Assembly: GCA_037447655.1 (NCBI GenBank)
Contig: JBBHKE010002934.1
Location: forward strand, 1 to 60,490
Direction: 5' to 3'
Length of the DNA stretch: 60,490 bases
Origin: Zygnema cylindricum
Lineage: Eukaryota; Streptophyta; Zygnematophyceae; Zygnematales; Zygnemataceae
This document shows positions 9,382 to 21,457 of the stretch, one piece after another. The translations under genes were made by a program, and so were the position numbers. Positions within the stretch are counted from its first letter, which is position 1. The number at the start of each line of letters is the position of its first letter. Under the pieces are notes generated by a model, which was not told the origin of the DNA, ran no database searches, and saw only the letters and a program-made list of their open reading frames with translations.

Positions 9382-11206
9382 TCTAGATACTCTAGAGTCT
9401 ACTTTTTGAAAACAAAGTTTGAAGCATCAACTTACTTCAAAGAATATAAAGCTTGGAGTGAGAAGTTGCATGAAACCCCCATTAAGAGGATAAGGAGTGA
9501 TAATGGGGGGGAATATACCTCTAACGAGTTTGAGGAATATCTGAGAGATGAGGGAGTGCAGCACTAAAAAACTGTACCATATAACCCGAAACAAAATGGG
9601 GTAGCTGAGAGGTTGAATCGAACACTAGGAGATAGTGTGCGCAGTATGTTGGCAGACAAGAAAATAGGAAAGAGATTTTGGGCAGAAGCAATGAACTGTG
9701 CCAACTACATTAAGAACAAAGTCGTTACCTCAGCTGTAAAGGGAATGACACCTTATGAGAGATGGGTTGGAAGGAAACCAGATATCTTACACCTTAAAGT
9801 ATTTGGTAGCCAAGTTTACAGTCTTGACACGGATAGGAAAAACTGGAAACTAGATGCTAAGGGAAAACCTGGATACTTTGTGGGATATGATGAGGATGTT
9901 AAGGGATATAGAGTCTATGACTTAGCAAGTAAAGATATCATTCTGGTCAAACACTTAGTTGTCATGGATGAAGGGAAGTCATTTGACCCCTTCAAATATA
10001 CAAAGAAGATAAGGATCAGATTTGAGTTCGAAAGTGAGGAGAACTCGGTCGTTCCCGAAAAGGACATAAGTGAAACCGTGATTACAGATTCATGGGAGAT
10101 CGAAGATACAGGAGACTCACCGGAAACCTCACATACTCCTATGGACTTCGCGGAGATAGAAGAAGCGAGACAAGATACGGTTTTTATGGACAGGGGAGCC
10201 GATAAGACAGTGACAAGAAATCTAAAACTTCCATCCATTCCAGCTTCGGAGTTTGAGGGAGGAAGGAGGAGCGGCAAAAGGATACAGGAAAAACAAGCTG
10301 CCCATAAGGTAACTAAGCTATCTCACCCAGATGAGCCTCAGTCTTACTTAGAGGCAGTGAATAGTCAAGAGAAAGAAAGATGGATTAGAGCCATAAATGA
10401 TGAGATGGCTTCTATCATGGAAGCAAATACTTGGGAACTAGCGGATTGCCCTCCAGACAGAAAACCTATTGGATGTAAATGGGTATTTAAACTAAAACTG
10501 AACCCAGATAATACAATTGAGAGGTATAAGGGTCGATTGGTAGCGAAGGGGTTCACCCAAAAAGAGGGGATTGACTATGAGGAGACCTTTGCTTCAGTTG
10601 TTCGGTTCCGATCGGTAAGGATTCTCCTCAGTCTGGCCGTAGCGGAAGACATGGAAATACACCAGATAGACATTAAGACTGATTTTCTTAATGGTGAGTT
10701 AGAGGAAGAAATTTTTATGAGGCAACCCAAGGGGTTTGTGGATGAAGGAGAAGAGAGCAAAGTCTACAGGCTCATAAAGTCCTTATATGGACTGAAACAG
10801 GCTCCCCGACAGTGGAATAAGAAACTAGATGAGTTTCTCACCGATCTGGGATACATCCCGATCAGCTCTGACCATTCTATCTATATGTTTGAAGATGAGA
10901 ATGGTGTCATTTTTATTGCAATTTATGTGGATGATCTGCTTGTGTTAAGTAAGTTTTTGGAGAATATCAATAGGCTAAAGAAAGATCTTAGGGGCAGATT
11001 TGATATGAAGGATTTAGGGGAGGCAAAATATATTTTGGGGATCCAAATGGAGAGAGATAGGGGGAAGAAGATTATCAGAATTACTCAAAAAGAAGCAATA
11101 GGTAATATGCTTGAGAAATTCCAAATGGAAAATGCTAACAGTTGTACCACTCCCATGGACTTGAAAAAAGTAAGTGATGGGAGTGTAGAAGGAGGAGTGA
11201 TGATCT
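9382..11206 (+). pseudogene. Copia-1 pol, part 2: integrase core and reverse transcriptase
   Basis: Integrase continues with IRSDNGGEY and NPKQNGVAERLNRTL (second Asp and Glu of DDE), with a TAA near 9565 between them. From 9613 the frame is open for 531 codons. It includes the RVT_2 reverse transcriptase: KWVFKLKLNPDNTIERYK, GFTQKEGIDYEETFA, the HQIDIKTDFLNGEL active-site region, SLYGLKQAPRQW and the YVDD catalytic box. It ends at TAA 11206-11208, just before RNase H. The RT domain itself looks whole, the longest intact piece of any element here. Confidence 0.88.
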
Positions 11207-11208
11207 AA

Positions 11209-11640
11209 GACGATCAGATGAGTCCAGAGGAGAGAGAGTTCATGAAGTCTATCCCTTATAGACAGGTCATAGGAAGCTTAATCTATTTTATAAATTGTAC
11301 CAGGCCGGACATAGCGGCGGCAGTTGGTGTACTCAGTAGGAGTCTTAATGATCATAGGAAGAGGGATTGGGAGGCAGACAAAAGAGAGTCATGAGATATC
11401 TGGTGGGAACTAGAGAGTTATGATTGCATTTGGGAGGGGAGCACATTGACATCACTACTTGGAGTGATGCCAGTTATGGGGACGCACCTATGAGACGATG
11501 CACTTCAGGGTATGTCTTGTATGTTGGGGAAGGTGCTTGCTGTTAGAGCAGTAAGCAACAAAAGGTGGTTGCTCAGTCCACTATGGAGGCTGAGTACATG
11601 GCCTCTTGTTCTACGGAAACAAAAGCTGATTATGTTGACT
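11209..11640 (+). pseudogene. Copia-1 RNase H remnant
   Basis: Recognisable copia RNase H pieces in shifting frames: YRQVIGSLIYF, RPDIAAAVGVLSRS, WSDASYGDAPMRRCTSGY and KQQKVVAQSTMEAEYMASC. Several stops and frameshifts. Sequence turns into a different copia copy near 11632-11640. Confidence 0.8.
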
Positions 11641-12006
11641 TATAAAGAAGCAATAGGTAAGATGCTAGAAATATTTGAAATGGAAGATGTGAAAGGATTT
11701 GTAACTCCCATGGAATTCAGGCAAAAATTGGAAAGAATTGATTCAGACTCGTGCATAATGGTTTGTGAGAGTCTAGAGACACGGGAGGAAGAATTTATGT
11801 CTTCAAAGCCATAGAGACAGATAGTTCGAAGTCTGATATATTTTATGAACTGTAGCTGTGGGAGTCTTGAGTAGAAGTCTGCAAAATCCTAAAAAGGCAG
11901 ACTAGGAAGCAACAAAAAGGGTGTTGTGATATCTTGCAGGTAATCGAAATCTTAAGTTTGTACTCGAAGGAAATAAGTGAAAATAATAACGTGGAGCTAC
12001 GCTAGC
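11632..12006 (+). mobile_element. Fragment of a second, related copia (RT/RNase H boundary)
   Basis: YKEAIGKMLEIFEMEDV...TPMEF repeats the part of pol already present in copia-1 at about 11090-11160, but from a diverged family member, followed by REEEFMSS and RSLIYFMNC. The sequence therefore steps back in the protein. This points to recombination between copia copies, not simple decay. It leads directly into the LTR at 12007. Confidence 0.75.
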
Positions 12007-13144
12007 TGTTGATATTTGAGTATTTTCTAGGTCTTTATTAGGATAGAAAAACAGCAGAGGCAATCTGCCTCTGACTCCCTTCTCCAAGCCCCCACACTTG
12101 TTGTAGTCATCGAAGGCTGGATAGGGAGCCAAAGTCATGGGTGCCTAAGCTCTCCAGATAGACAAAAGTAGATAATGATATGTTTACCAAAATGGTATTT
12201 GACAGACCTAGGATTTGATCTTGGTACGTACCTTCCGTCAAGCCACCCATAGCCGATAGCTTTGACCGTTAAGCATAAGACTAGTGTTACGATGTTCAAC
12301 GTTAGATAGATATTTATACAGTTACTCGTAAGGTTTTCCATTTAACTAGATAACAGTTTATAGGGCATAGAAGTAGCTGTACTTTATGTACTGTACGAAA
12401 CAAATATAACGATCATTTGTTTCAACGATCCGTATTAAAAGTTGATTCAATCGAACAACCGTGGTTAGCGCCGGCTTCGCGGAAAAGACAATTTGGCGGT
12501 TTGCAGATGCCGCCACTCCAGATGACACGTGGCAACATCATACGGGTTTACGAAATCTCCAGAGCGAAAGAGAACAAATCCAAATATGATAAATGTCGCA
12601 TTATAGCGATGTCATACATAGACCATACAGAAAGTACTCAAGCACCTGATCTTTCTTATACGGTACAGTCTTGTGATTTGTCTGTACCTCAGTACTAGGG
12701 GCCTTAGAAATGGGTTTTAGGACTTACAGTATTTCTGGTAGGTAGCCGCCTCTCCCATAGAGCATCTTCTATAAAAGGCAAACTTTGGCTTGGCATAACT
12801 ATTAACACGGTTGACCATTTTCGATGATTCTTTTTGTTGCAGACTCAAACAAGTCCAAGCTACACAAGGGTGTAGTTGGTCACATTTTTTGCTTTCTAAG
12901 GTGGCTACATTTATTAGGGAAAGTCAAAGTGGTGAATGTGTCCAAATTCTCATGTTCTGACTTTGCATTCTATGGGGGAACTGAGCAAACCAAAAGTCCT
13001 CTTTCACAAGGGTGAATTGTTATTGGGGTTTTGACTGTCAAGGTGTCAATCATTTGGGTTTAAATAAACTTGAAGTCGGAACTATTTGGATAAGCTTCAT
13101 GTGAGCTGCCTACATTGACGACCAATGGAGGTCTCACATTTTCA
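12007..13144 (+). mobile_element. Copia-3 LTR
   Basis: TGTTGATATTT... to ...CACATTTTCA, about 1,138 bp, directly followed by a primer-binding site. TATA box TATAAAAG at 12770-12777. It has an antisense tRNA-like stretch with B-box GATCAAATCC (about 12190-12275, minus). It acts as 3' end of the preceding copia fragment and 5' LTR of copia-3 gag, as in a tandem made by LTR-LTR recombination. Confidence 0.75.
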
Positions 13145-13960
13145 GGTTATGGGCCCACCATCTAGGCTGCCTATGTTTGATGGAACAAATTTTATTTATT
13201 GGGAGTTTACGATGGAGGGATTGCTTTTCGAAAAGCACTTATGGGGAATTATTTCGGGACAATTGAGGTGTCTGCCACTGGGCTTTAGTGGAACTCACTG
13301 CGGAGATTAAAACTAACTGGATTTCAAATGTAACAGAATGTGAAAAAATAATCATTGCCATGGAAGGGGGAAAAGGGGAGAAAGGAAAAGTAACACCTAT
13401 GGTGAGGGGAGTTAGGCTTTTGAATATGGTCCCACTTCTAGGTGTTATAACTAAAACTGAAGAAAGTGACAGTAGAATTTGGGAGTATAAAAACACTATA
13501 GCAAAACATCTCATACTTAGAAATGTGTCTAAGTCCATAGCTATCACTCTTTTAAATCTAACCAAGTCTTCAAAAATCTGGGAAACACTAAGACAAATTT
13601 ATAATAGTGAGACTATATAGAGGAAGCAGTTAGTAAAACAGGAAATAGAGGCATATGTTTATAAAGGCGGTAGCATAATAGAGTTTTGCAATGATATTTA
13701 TGCGTTATATGTTGAGCTTGCTAGTGCGGGATATGTAGAATCTGAGGAGAGAAAAATTAATTCACTAATCATAAAACTCCCAGATGAGTAGGAAAACAAC
13801 ATGAACCGTATGCAGGAAATAGATGGCTCCTCATGGACTTGGAGCATTACCATGGGGATAATTCTTGTGAGGGAAAGCACTGTGGAGCTTCAATAGGGAA
13901 GTGACAGGGTGAATGTACTAACAATTGGTGGTGACTAGCGGAAGCGTGATGAGAGGAATG
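13125..13960 (+). pseudogene. Copia-3 gag, broken
   Basis: MEVSHFQVMGPPSRLPMFDGTNFIYWEFTM matches the copia-1 gag start, so the start and PBS overlap are shared. After a frameshift near 13290 the frame runs through IWEYKNTIAKHLILRNVSKSIAI and IWETLRQIYNSE (the UBN2 gag core), then past a TAG at 13618 into EAYVYKGGSIIEFCND and IIKLPDE. It is truncated at 13960 by the inverted copia-4 LTR before any clear zinc knuckle. Confidence 0.75.
13145..13159 (+). promoter_or_regulatory. Half-tRNA(iMet) primer-binding site of copia-3
   Basis: GGTTATGGGCCCACC, identical to copia-1 although the LTR in front is strongly diverged. The ATG at 13149 is again in frame with the LTR-borne ATG at 13125 and with gag. 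Confidence 0.8.
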
Positions 13961-14930
13961 TGAAATTGTGTGACCTCCATTGGTACACAGAATGTCCAGC
14001 TTATGTGAAGCCTCTAGGATAGTATATGCACTTTTGACTTTGACAATGAATAAGTCCCACCCTGGGACGCAAAATCTCTGACCAACTACACCCCTGTGTA
14101 GCCTAGACTCCCTTGAGTCCGCAGCAAAAAGAATCACTGAATTTGCTCACCTGAGCATTAAGTTATGGCTGACCAAAGTTGGTCTATAAATACAAGTGCA
14201 CTCTGGGAGAGAGGCTGGAAAACTAAAAATATTCGAAGTCCTAAGCTACCTCTCTAAGCCTACTACTAAGGTACTTTGACCAATCATAAGACTGTAAAGT
14301 ACAAGAAGGTACAGGTACCGTTGTACTTCTTGTACGGCCATAGTACGGCATGGCCGTTCCGCTAACGCGTGTCAGTTCCCGAGTCGTAGTTACTCCTCCC
14401 GTGATATCCGCTACCCAACCATATGTTGCCACGTGTCATCCACCGACATCTGGTCCGCAAACCGTCAAACGGCTATTCCGGCATTCCAGCTCCACTGTGA
14501 GCTGTTCGATCAGATCTAAACATTTGATTTCGTCCGTCGAAAATTAAATGTTAATTCGTATATTTCGTGCGGTCCCGATTTCGTGCGGACCGGTATGTTT
14601 CCATGCATAAATCGTCCCGTAATTAGTTGAATAAAATGTCCGGCGCGATATGGCATTAAATAAATATCGCGCCATATTCATTTATCGATTTCTTCAAGAC
14701 TTACTGGATAAGGCCCTCGATTAGTCCGTACGGTTAACATCCAGAGGTCACTGGATCAAGTCCTTCAAGTGGCAGTTATATTTTGCAGAAAAACTGTACC
14801 AGAAGATCTGCCTGTCTCCTTTAGCTGCAACAGGCAGCCATGGCTGTCTGCAGGTCCTCAGTGACTGCGACAAGTATGAGGGCTGCAGTAAGTCCACAAG
14901 AAAGACTACAAAATACCTCTCTTTTCAACA
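13961..14930 (-). mobile_element. Copia-4 3' LTR
   Basis: On the minus strand runs TGTTGAAAAGAG...CACACAATTTCA, about 970 bp, with the copia-family landmarks (ACTTGTCGCAGTCACTGAGG, CAGCCATGGCTG). It is followed in minus sense by copia-3 gag in the opposite direction, and preceded by a purine tract and copia RNase H. A minus-strand tRNA-like motif sits at 14693-14775 (plus-strand reading ACTGGATAAGGCCC...GGATCAAGTCC). Confidence 0.8.
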
Positions 14931-14946
14931 CTCCCCTTATTTTCTA
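14931..14946 (-). promoter_or_regulatory. Polypurine tract of copia-4
   Basis: AAAATAAGGGGAG on the minus strand, directly before the LTR, is the expected plus-strand primer position. Copia-2 has AAAATAAGGTGAG at the same place. Confidence 0.65.
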
Positions 14947-15118
14947 GTCTATCTTTTGCTTCAGTCCACACTTCTCCCTACAAAATATCAATTTAGGAGA
15001 AGGGACCGGTTTAGTCATCATATCTGCTACCATCTCACCATCTGGTCTATATTCCAAACTAATAATTTTATTCTCAACTTTCTCCCTAACAAAGCTCAAA
15101 CGAATATCCATCTAGTCT
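14945..15118 (-). pseudogene. Copia-4 RNase H C-terminus, joined to gypsy integrase
   Basis: Minus-strand reading gives MDIRLSFVREKVENKI, GEMVADMMTKPVPSPKL and FCREKCGLKQK, nearly the same as the C-terminus of copia-2 pol (25660-25860). The TKP motif marks the end of copia polyproteins. Upstream of MDIRL the sequence is gypsy integrase, so only the last ~60 codons of copia-4 pol remain. Confidence 0.85.
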
Positions 15119-18070
15119 ACAGTTCATCTTTTTTGTCTGTCCATCTGTCAACGGATGATAAGCGATACTCATTTTCAATTCAGAGCCTAAATTTTGCTGT
15201 AATGCTTTCCAAAAAGCAGACGTAAATTTAGAATCTCTATCACTGACTATAGATAGAGGGACTCCATGATGTCTGACCACGTTGTCAAAATATAACTTTG
15301 CAACATCTACAACTGAATGAGTGGTTTTGCAAGGGATAAAGATTGCCATTTTACTGAATTTATCGACTACGACCATGATACTGTCATTTTTTTTAGATGT
15401 AGGTGGCAACCTGACAATAAAATCCATACTGACAGATTCCCACGGTCTTTCGGGGATATCCAAAGGTTTTAAGAGACCTTTAGGTTTTTGGGTACTTGGT
15501 TTACTCTGTTGGCAAGGGACACAACTTTCCACGTGTTTTGACACCTCCTTTGCCATCCCAGGCCAAAACAATCTACTTTGCAATCGACTAAGAGTTTTAT
15601 CTCGACCTAGATGTTATATACGCTCATGAGCTTCCCGTAAAATTTGTTTTCTTAAGTCTCCCACTTCAAGAATGCATAATCTATCCCCAATTTGCAAATA
15701 CAATAAACCATCCTCTAGTCTAAAGTTTTTGACATACCACTCATTCAATGGGTCAGAATTCCCTCCCGAAATATTCTGGCAAATCATAACAAAATAAGGA
15801 TCTTTATCATAACCATTTCTAACAATATCTAAAGACAATTCATCCTGAACCATAACACTTATTTCAAAACATCTACTTAAAGGATCTGTGACTATATTTC
15901 CTAGGAATATGTTTGACATTAAATTTGAAATATGCTAATTTCTACATCCACCTAACTTGTTTGCCAGTCATAATTTGTGCACCACTTAATTTCTATAAAT
16001 AAGAGAGTGCTTTATTATCACAGTGAACTGTAAATTCTTTATTATGCAAATAACAACGCCATTTCACCAATGCATGTACAATTGCAAGTAGTTCTTTTTC
16101 TTGTGATGTATAGTTCTTTTCTGCATCATTGAATTTTATGGACTCAAAAGCAATAGGATGAAAGTGTTTGACGACTTTTTGACTTATGACCTAGACCTTT
16201 ATCAGATGCATTTGTAGTGATCAGAACTTCAAATTCCCCAGCAGGGTCAGGATACACGAGTGTAGGGGAATAGGTCAACTTCCCTTTTAGTTCCTCGAAT
16301 GCTCCCTCCTGCTCAGCTCCCCACACAAACGTGTCCTTCTCCCGAAGTAAATCCGTCAAATGTGCGGCAATCATACTGAAATTCGTGATAAATTTCCTGT
16401 AATAAGTGGCTAATCCCAAAAACGATCTAACTTCTGTGACATTAGTAGGTTGTTCCCAATTTTGGATTGCTAAAATTTTGGATGGATCTGTTTTAACACC
16501 TTCCCCACTAACTATGTGTCCCAAAAATAATTGTTGACTTTTAAGAAAGTTGGATTTTGACAATTTTCCATATAATTTTCTTTCTTTTAACCTTTACAAC
16601 ACTCTTCTTCAATGAATTACATGTTGTTCTTTAGATTCACTTTAAACTAAAATATCATCTATAAACACTTGGACAAACTCATCTATGTAATCTAAAAGGT
16701 TTGGTTCATTAATCTTTGGTAAGTAGGCGGTGCATTCGTTAAGCCGAATGACATCACTATCCATTCGAAATGACCCACCCTAGTCTTGAAAGCAGTTTTA
16801 TCAACATTTTCAATTCTAATTCGCACCAGATCAAAGCCACTACGCAGGTCAATCATCGAAAATACTTTAGCACCTTTTAAACGATCTATCAAATCAGAAA
16901 TTAAAGGTAACGGATACTTATCGTTCACCGTAATCTTGTTCAGACTACGATAATCGACACACATTCTCAACGTTCCGTCCTTCTTTTTGACGAAGAGAAC
17001 TGGTGCTCCATACGGTGATTTGCTTGGCTGAATATGTCATTTCTCTAGGAGTTCCTTTATCTGTTTCTTTAATTCCTCCTACTCAAAAAAAATGTGCTTA
17101 TAAATTCTTGTGACAAGAGGGTTGCATCCTACTTCAAGGTTAATAACACGTTCCACATCTCTGGAAGGTGGACTTCCTAAGGGTAAATCACTTGGAAAAA
17201 CATCTTGAAATTCAAAAATCAAATCTTTAACAGCAACATCAGATGTATTAATGTTAGTTACAAAATCAGATTTTAGTTTTTCGAGAGTTTTAACGGCGTC
17301 TGATTTAGGGATGACATCAATGTTAGTGTTTTCTCCCCCCCTTTCATCAGTTATTGCCTCAGTTATTAATAACAACAAAACATGATTTGTTTTATCTTTT
17401 AAGTGCTTTTTAAAATGTTTAGCAGATATCAAACCTTCCACTCCCAATCTGGTTATGTTATTTATATGATTCCTATGCAATTTCTTAGGAGATAATGCTT
17501 GCAAAACCTTCCAACCGTTTTCAGACTTCACTTTCAAGGTGTTAATTTCCCAATTAATTTGAGGATTGTGTTCTGTTAACCAAGGCTTTCCAACAATTAG
17601 TTCTTCACTTCCCAAATTCATTATTTCACACACAACGTCCATTTTATGACCCTGGATATCAACTTCTATCGTGTCAGTTTGTAAGTCTACTGTGGACTTA
17701 TTACCATTTGCCACTTAAACATGTAAAGGCTTTTCCCTTATGACAGTAGGAATTTTATTTTCCTCTACAAATCTATGTGAAATAAAATTATGTGTGGCAC
17801 CTGAATCAACCATTACTCTCAACGGTTTTCCTTCCACTAATGACTCGAATCTAATTAAACTGTGTTTGGTGTCATCATTACTTAGCTGTCCTAACATAGG
17901 TCTGTTGTTGAGAATTTCATCAAAAGGATTCTTTAAACTATGTAGTGTAGTTAGAATCATAATAAATTCAGCTATCCTAACTTTTCCATTCATTAATTTG
18001 CCCTCCAGAGTTAACTTTTTAACTTCTGGATCCGGTTGACTCAACTGAGGACTTTCAGTTAGTCCTTTCC
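15115..18070 (-). pseudogene. Gypsy (chromovirus-type) pol: protease, RT, RNase H, integrase
   Basis: Decayed polyprotein read right to left. Protease MVDSGATHNFISHRF (about 17790) leads into a frame to 17079 ending at the start of RT. RT follows: [49 protein letters not shown] and a degenerate FIDDILV box near 16640. Next come LGHIVSGEGV and RSFLGLATYYRKFI (RT thumb/RNase H), then integrase HERI..LQSRLFWPGM with CVPCQQSK (H2C2), SMDFIVRLP, IVSDRDSKF and YHPLTDGQTK. At least six stops or frameshifts. It breaks off inside integrase, where copia-4 begins. Confidence 0.85.
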
Positions 18071-19270
18071 GTTTCCCACCTCCTAGGCGTCCTACTCAGC
18101 TAGGTTTAATACAATATCCTCTTGGAGACCTTCATTTACATCGGCTGTTTTGAGAGAACCTTTATCTGTACAGTCTTTAGCGTAATGATCTGGACCTCCG
18201 CATTTAAAACAAGTGAATTTTTTTTTGGGTTTTGTGCACTCTCTACTAAAATGTCCCTCCTCTCCACAGTTATAACAGTTAATCTTTTTCAGTTGTGCAC
18301 ACTCAAATGCTCTATGACCCTTTTGACCCTTTTTCTGACAAACAGTGCATGCGGGGATGGTAAGAATAGGCTTCTGAGCATTAATGCTTGGTTTATGACT
18401 CTTAATCTATCCCCCTCTATTTTTGAATTTGTTTCCTACATTATCACTCTGTCCACCCTTCTGATTTCCCGTGAAAATATTTTGCCTATTCACCAGACCA
18501 GCATTCAGACCCTCATCCACAAATTCCCTCTCATCCCACTCTGATACTTTATGCAAATTACCCCTAAGTGATCTAGTTTCCCGATAATACCCAACTGATC
18601 CTCTAATTCCAATGACATGAATGCTTGATGAGTTAAATTCCACAATGTAATCCTTCACTAATCCAGTCTGCTTATAATTCAGTCACTTTTCCTCAATTAT
18701 GGATTTAAAAGTGACATACAAGAATAACGATTTGATCGTGGTTTTAAAAGTTTCCCAATTAGCATTATCATGAATCAATTTAGACCTTCTTTGAGTGTAA
18801 TACCAAATCTGAGCATTGCCTTTCAGACAGCTAACAGCAAAAGAAGTGTAATCATCACGATCACAATTTCTAGATTCCAAATAATCCTCCATATGAAAAA
18901 TCCAAGCATCCAACTCATCAATCTTCTTACCATAAAACGATAGTGCCTCACTAATAGACAATTTCAGATCTCTTATCTTCTTAGGTCTATTATGATCATC
19001 CTCCCTAAAATTGGCATTCCTTGTACTACTTTCACCCTTTTGGTCATTAATATCATTTCTGGTCTGAATTAAGTTAAAAAGTTCATCTAATTTCTCATTT
19101 GAAACATTTACATTTTCTTTAACAACTTTCAATTCACTTTTCAATTCGGAAATGGTATCATCCACAGCGGCAGCATGCTTATTAAATCTTTTGACCAATT
19201 TCACAATACGTTTTTCTTCAACACATTCAAAGCATTCTCCATTTCACGTTGCCATGCAGAATTTGTCATT
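18071..19270 (-). pseudogene. Gypsy gag with zinc knuckles
   Basis: N-terminal coiled-coil-like segment (VDDTISELKSELKVVKENVN), then the retrotransposon gag capsid core (LSFYGKKIDELDAWIFHMEDYL, CLKGNAQIWY). Past a stop at 18683 there are two or three CCHC knuckles: CYNCGEEGHFSREC and CFKCGGPDHYAKDC, plus CQKKGQKGHRAFEC. Several stops. The true start lies near 19260, but the frame is broken there. Confidence 0.8.
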
Positions 19271-20029
19271 ATCACACGATGAAATCAAGCAAAAGGAAAG
19301 AAAGAAAATAATTTCCAAAAAAATTTGTTGGAGATTTGAAGTCCTAAGATTGTTCCAATCCAAGAATTCTTATTTTTAGCGAATCTTTTGAAAATGTCAA
19401 AATCTGAGAAATAAAAAAAAACATTGACAGTAAGTTAGTGCAAATTCAAATTTCAATTTCCCAACATTGAAACAAAAGGTAAGAATTTCCCCACAAATTT
19501 TGCAACAGCAAAATTGAAAGCTCTTTAAGGTAAGATTTAACCACAAATTTTGCAAAAGCAAAATTGAAAGCAATCAAAGGTAACAATTTAGGGTTTGAAA
19601 AGTTTTGAGTCATTTCTGGACTCCTTTGCTCTTGAAGAAGTAAAGTACTCCACTTTCCTTCTCCATTAGCAAATTTCCCACTTCCAACTATATCAAGATC
19701 TTTTACTCTCTAATCCTCACATCCTCACCCTTTATGGCTTCAAGCCCTCCCTCTACACATGAATCATTGTTAGGAGAAGGCAAGTTTGTTTGGCCTCTAG
19801 GTAATTGGAGTGAGTTTCAGCGGTGGCTACACTGCCTACCTCGCCGTAGTCCTTAGGACCTGAGCACGCCCCACATCTAACCAGCGGCCGCTGGTAGTGT
19901 GATCACTCAATTTCCCTCCAATCCCCTACCAATTCACATTGTGGTTCTACCGACACAGGTTAGAGCACCCTTACCGGTCACGGCAGTCGATATTCGAGTG
20001 AGCAAACTTCTCCTAGGTTTCTAACCAAA
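19271..20029 (-). other. Gypsy untranslated leader
   Basis: Sequence between the gypsy primer-binding site and gag. No gene. A 60-base near-duplicate (AACCACAAATTTTGCAAAAGC type, about 19490-19590) lies in it. Confidence 0.5.
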
Positions 20030-20041
20030 GCTTTGATACCA
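20030..20041 (-). promoter_or_regulatory. Gypsy primer-binding site
   Basis: TGGTATCAAAGC on the minus strand, two bases after the LTR end. It differs by one base from the common initiator-tRNA-Met 3'-end site TGGTATCAGAGC. The gypsy therefore uses the tRNA 3' end, while the copias here use the anticodon arm of the same tRNA. Confidence 0.75.
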
Positions 20042-20043
20042 TA

Positions 20044-21003
20044 TGTAACAGGATCTCATACCTTTCAGAAAATCCCATTACTACAAACAATTCTAACCAC
20101 ACATTCCACACATTGGAAAATACACATCCACATTGGACCACACTCACATAAGGATAAACTTTAAATTAGAACAAGCTTTTGTCCACATAACATTAGCTTG
20201 GTCTCCTTCCCTCGTGGCTCAACCCTTCTTATTAATGTGTTTTCCACTACTTTTCACTCTTAATAATTCTATCTCTTAACAACTAAAACACTATTTAGTT
20301 AGCAAGAGATTTCAATGCAAAAATGCCTTTTCTCCAATTTGGTATTAATCGCTCTAGACCAACATCAGCCGGAATTTCCACAAAATTTTCCAAAAGAAAA
20401 GATGTCTACTCTCCTCTTACACTTCACTATTTATCCATCATCGCCTTGGACTAGCCAGGCCAGAGTCAACGCTCCGTTTTAACAGGCTTTTACTTGAGCC
20501 AATCATTGATCAGCAAGGACTCAATGCAAAAACGTACGAAATCTCTTACTAACTACTTAGCACTTTACTAACCAATCAAACGGTACGTTTCACTACGTAA
20601 CATTTACGTGCAAAAGTGCGCGCCAAACGAAACGCGATTTCGCACGATCGGGCGTAACAAATTTCGCACGCGAAACTTCCAACGAAATTCCTTTAAATGA
20701 AAGTGACATTTTGTACTAAAATTTGTACGAAACGAACCACCGTGCATACTAAACGTTTCATTAGAACTTTATGAAACTTACACGCGTAATTTCGGTACTA
20801 ATTTGACCCTTAACCCGTTTCAATGATACCCACTTGTTATTTAGACCCCACGCTGTCACCTAAATACACCCATCGCTATAACTTTTAAAATATAGCTCCA
20901 AATAGCGTGATTCTTTCGCGGATGTCTACCAAATTTAGTACTCTATAATCATAATACCTAAATACCCCTTTATAAACAAGTTTGATCAGCCATTAGTGTT
21001 ACA
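20044..21003 (-). mobile_element. Gypsy LTR, minus orientation
   Basis: 960 bp with TGTAACA...TGTTACA ends. Homologous to 3426-4395 and to the stub at 6407-6544. It precedes the primer site and gag at 20030-15115, so it is the 5' LTR of that body; but it also follows the gypsy chromodomain end at 21052-21455, as a 3' LTR would. Confidence 0.88.
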
Positions 21004-21051
21004 TCATCCTCTCCTTATTTTTAACTGACCTCAGTTAAACACCTTTAATTC

Positions 21052-21455
21052 TCAAGACGGGACTTCTATATTATTATCCCTCCAATACCTCTGTAAAAAC
21101 TCAGAATTTTTATCCTCTAAAGTCAACTCATCCTCAGGCCTTCCTAGATAATGCACTTGCCAGAATATAGTATCACCAACCTTGAATCGTTGACCAACCC
21201 AATCTATTACCCATCTGTGGACTTCAGGTTCTATAATTATTGAGGGATCCAATTCCAATTCTCCTTCAGTTGGTCGAAGATTCGCTGGTTTCAATTGGCT
21301 GATGTGTATCACTGGATGAATTTTTGTTGAAGGCGGGAAGTCCAATTTGGCAGCAACTGACGATATCATCTCGATTACAGTAAATGGTCCAATGTACTTA
21401 GGAGCAAATTTCCCCGTAGGATCCGATTGTCCCTCAATCTTCCATTTATATGATA
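21052..21455 (-). pseudogene. Gypsy pol C-terminus with GPF module and chromodomain
   Basis: Minus-strand frame: KWKIEGQSDPTGKFAPKYIGPFTVIE (GPY/F module), KIHPVIHISQLKP, then a chromodomain-like end (VIDWVGQRFKVGDTIFWQVHYLGRPEDELTLED). Typical of chromoviruses, where it targets integration to chromatin. It ends 48 bases before the LTR and is cut at about 21455 by unrelated repeat DNA. This is the part missing from the integrase at 15115, though not necessarily from the same copy. Confidence 0.8.
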
Positions 21456-21457
21456 AC

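Noticed and set aside
18122-18544. 140-codon plus-strand frame
   Set aside because: Antisense of gypsy gag zinc knuckles, which are clearly recognisable on the minus strand.
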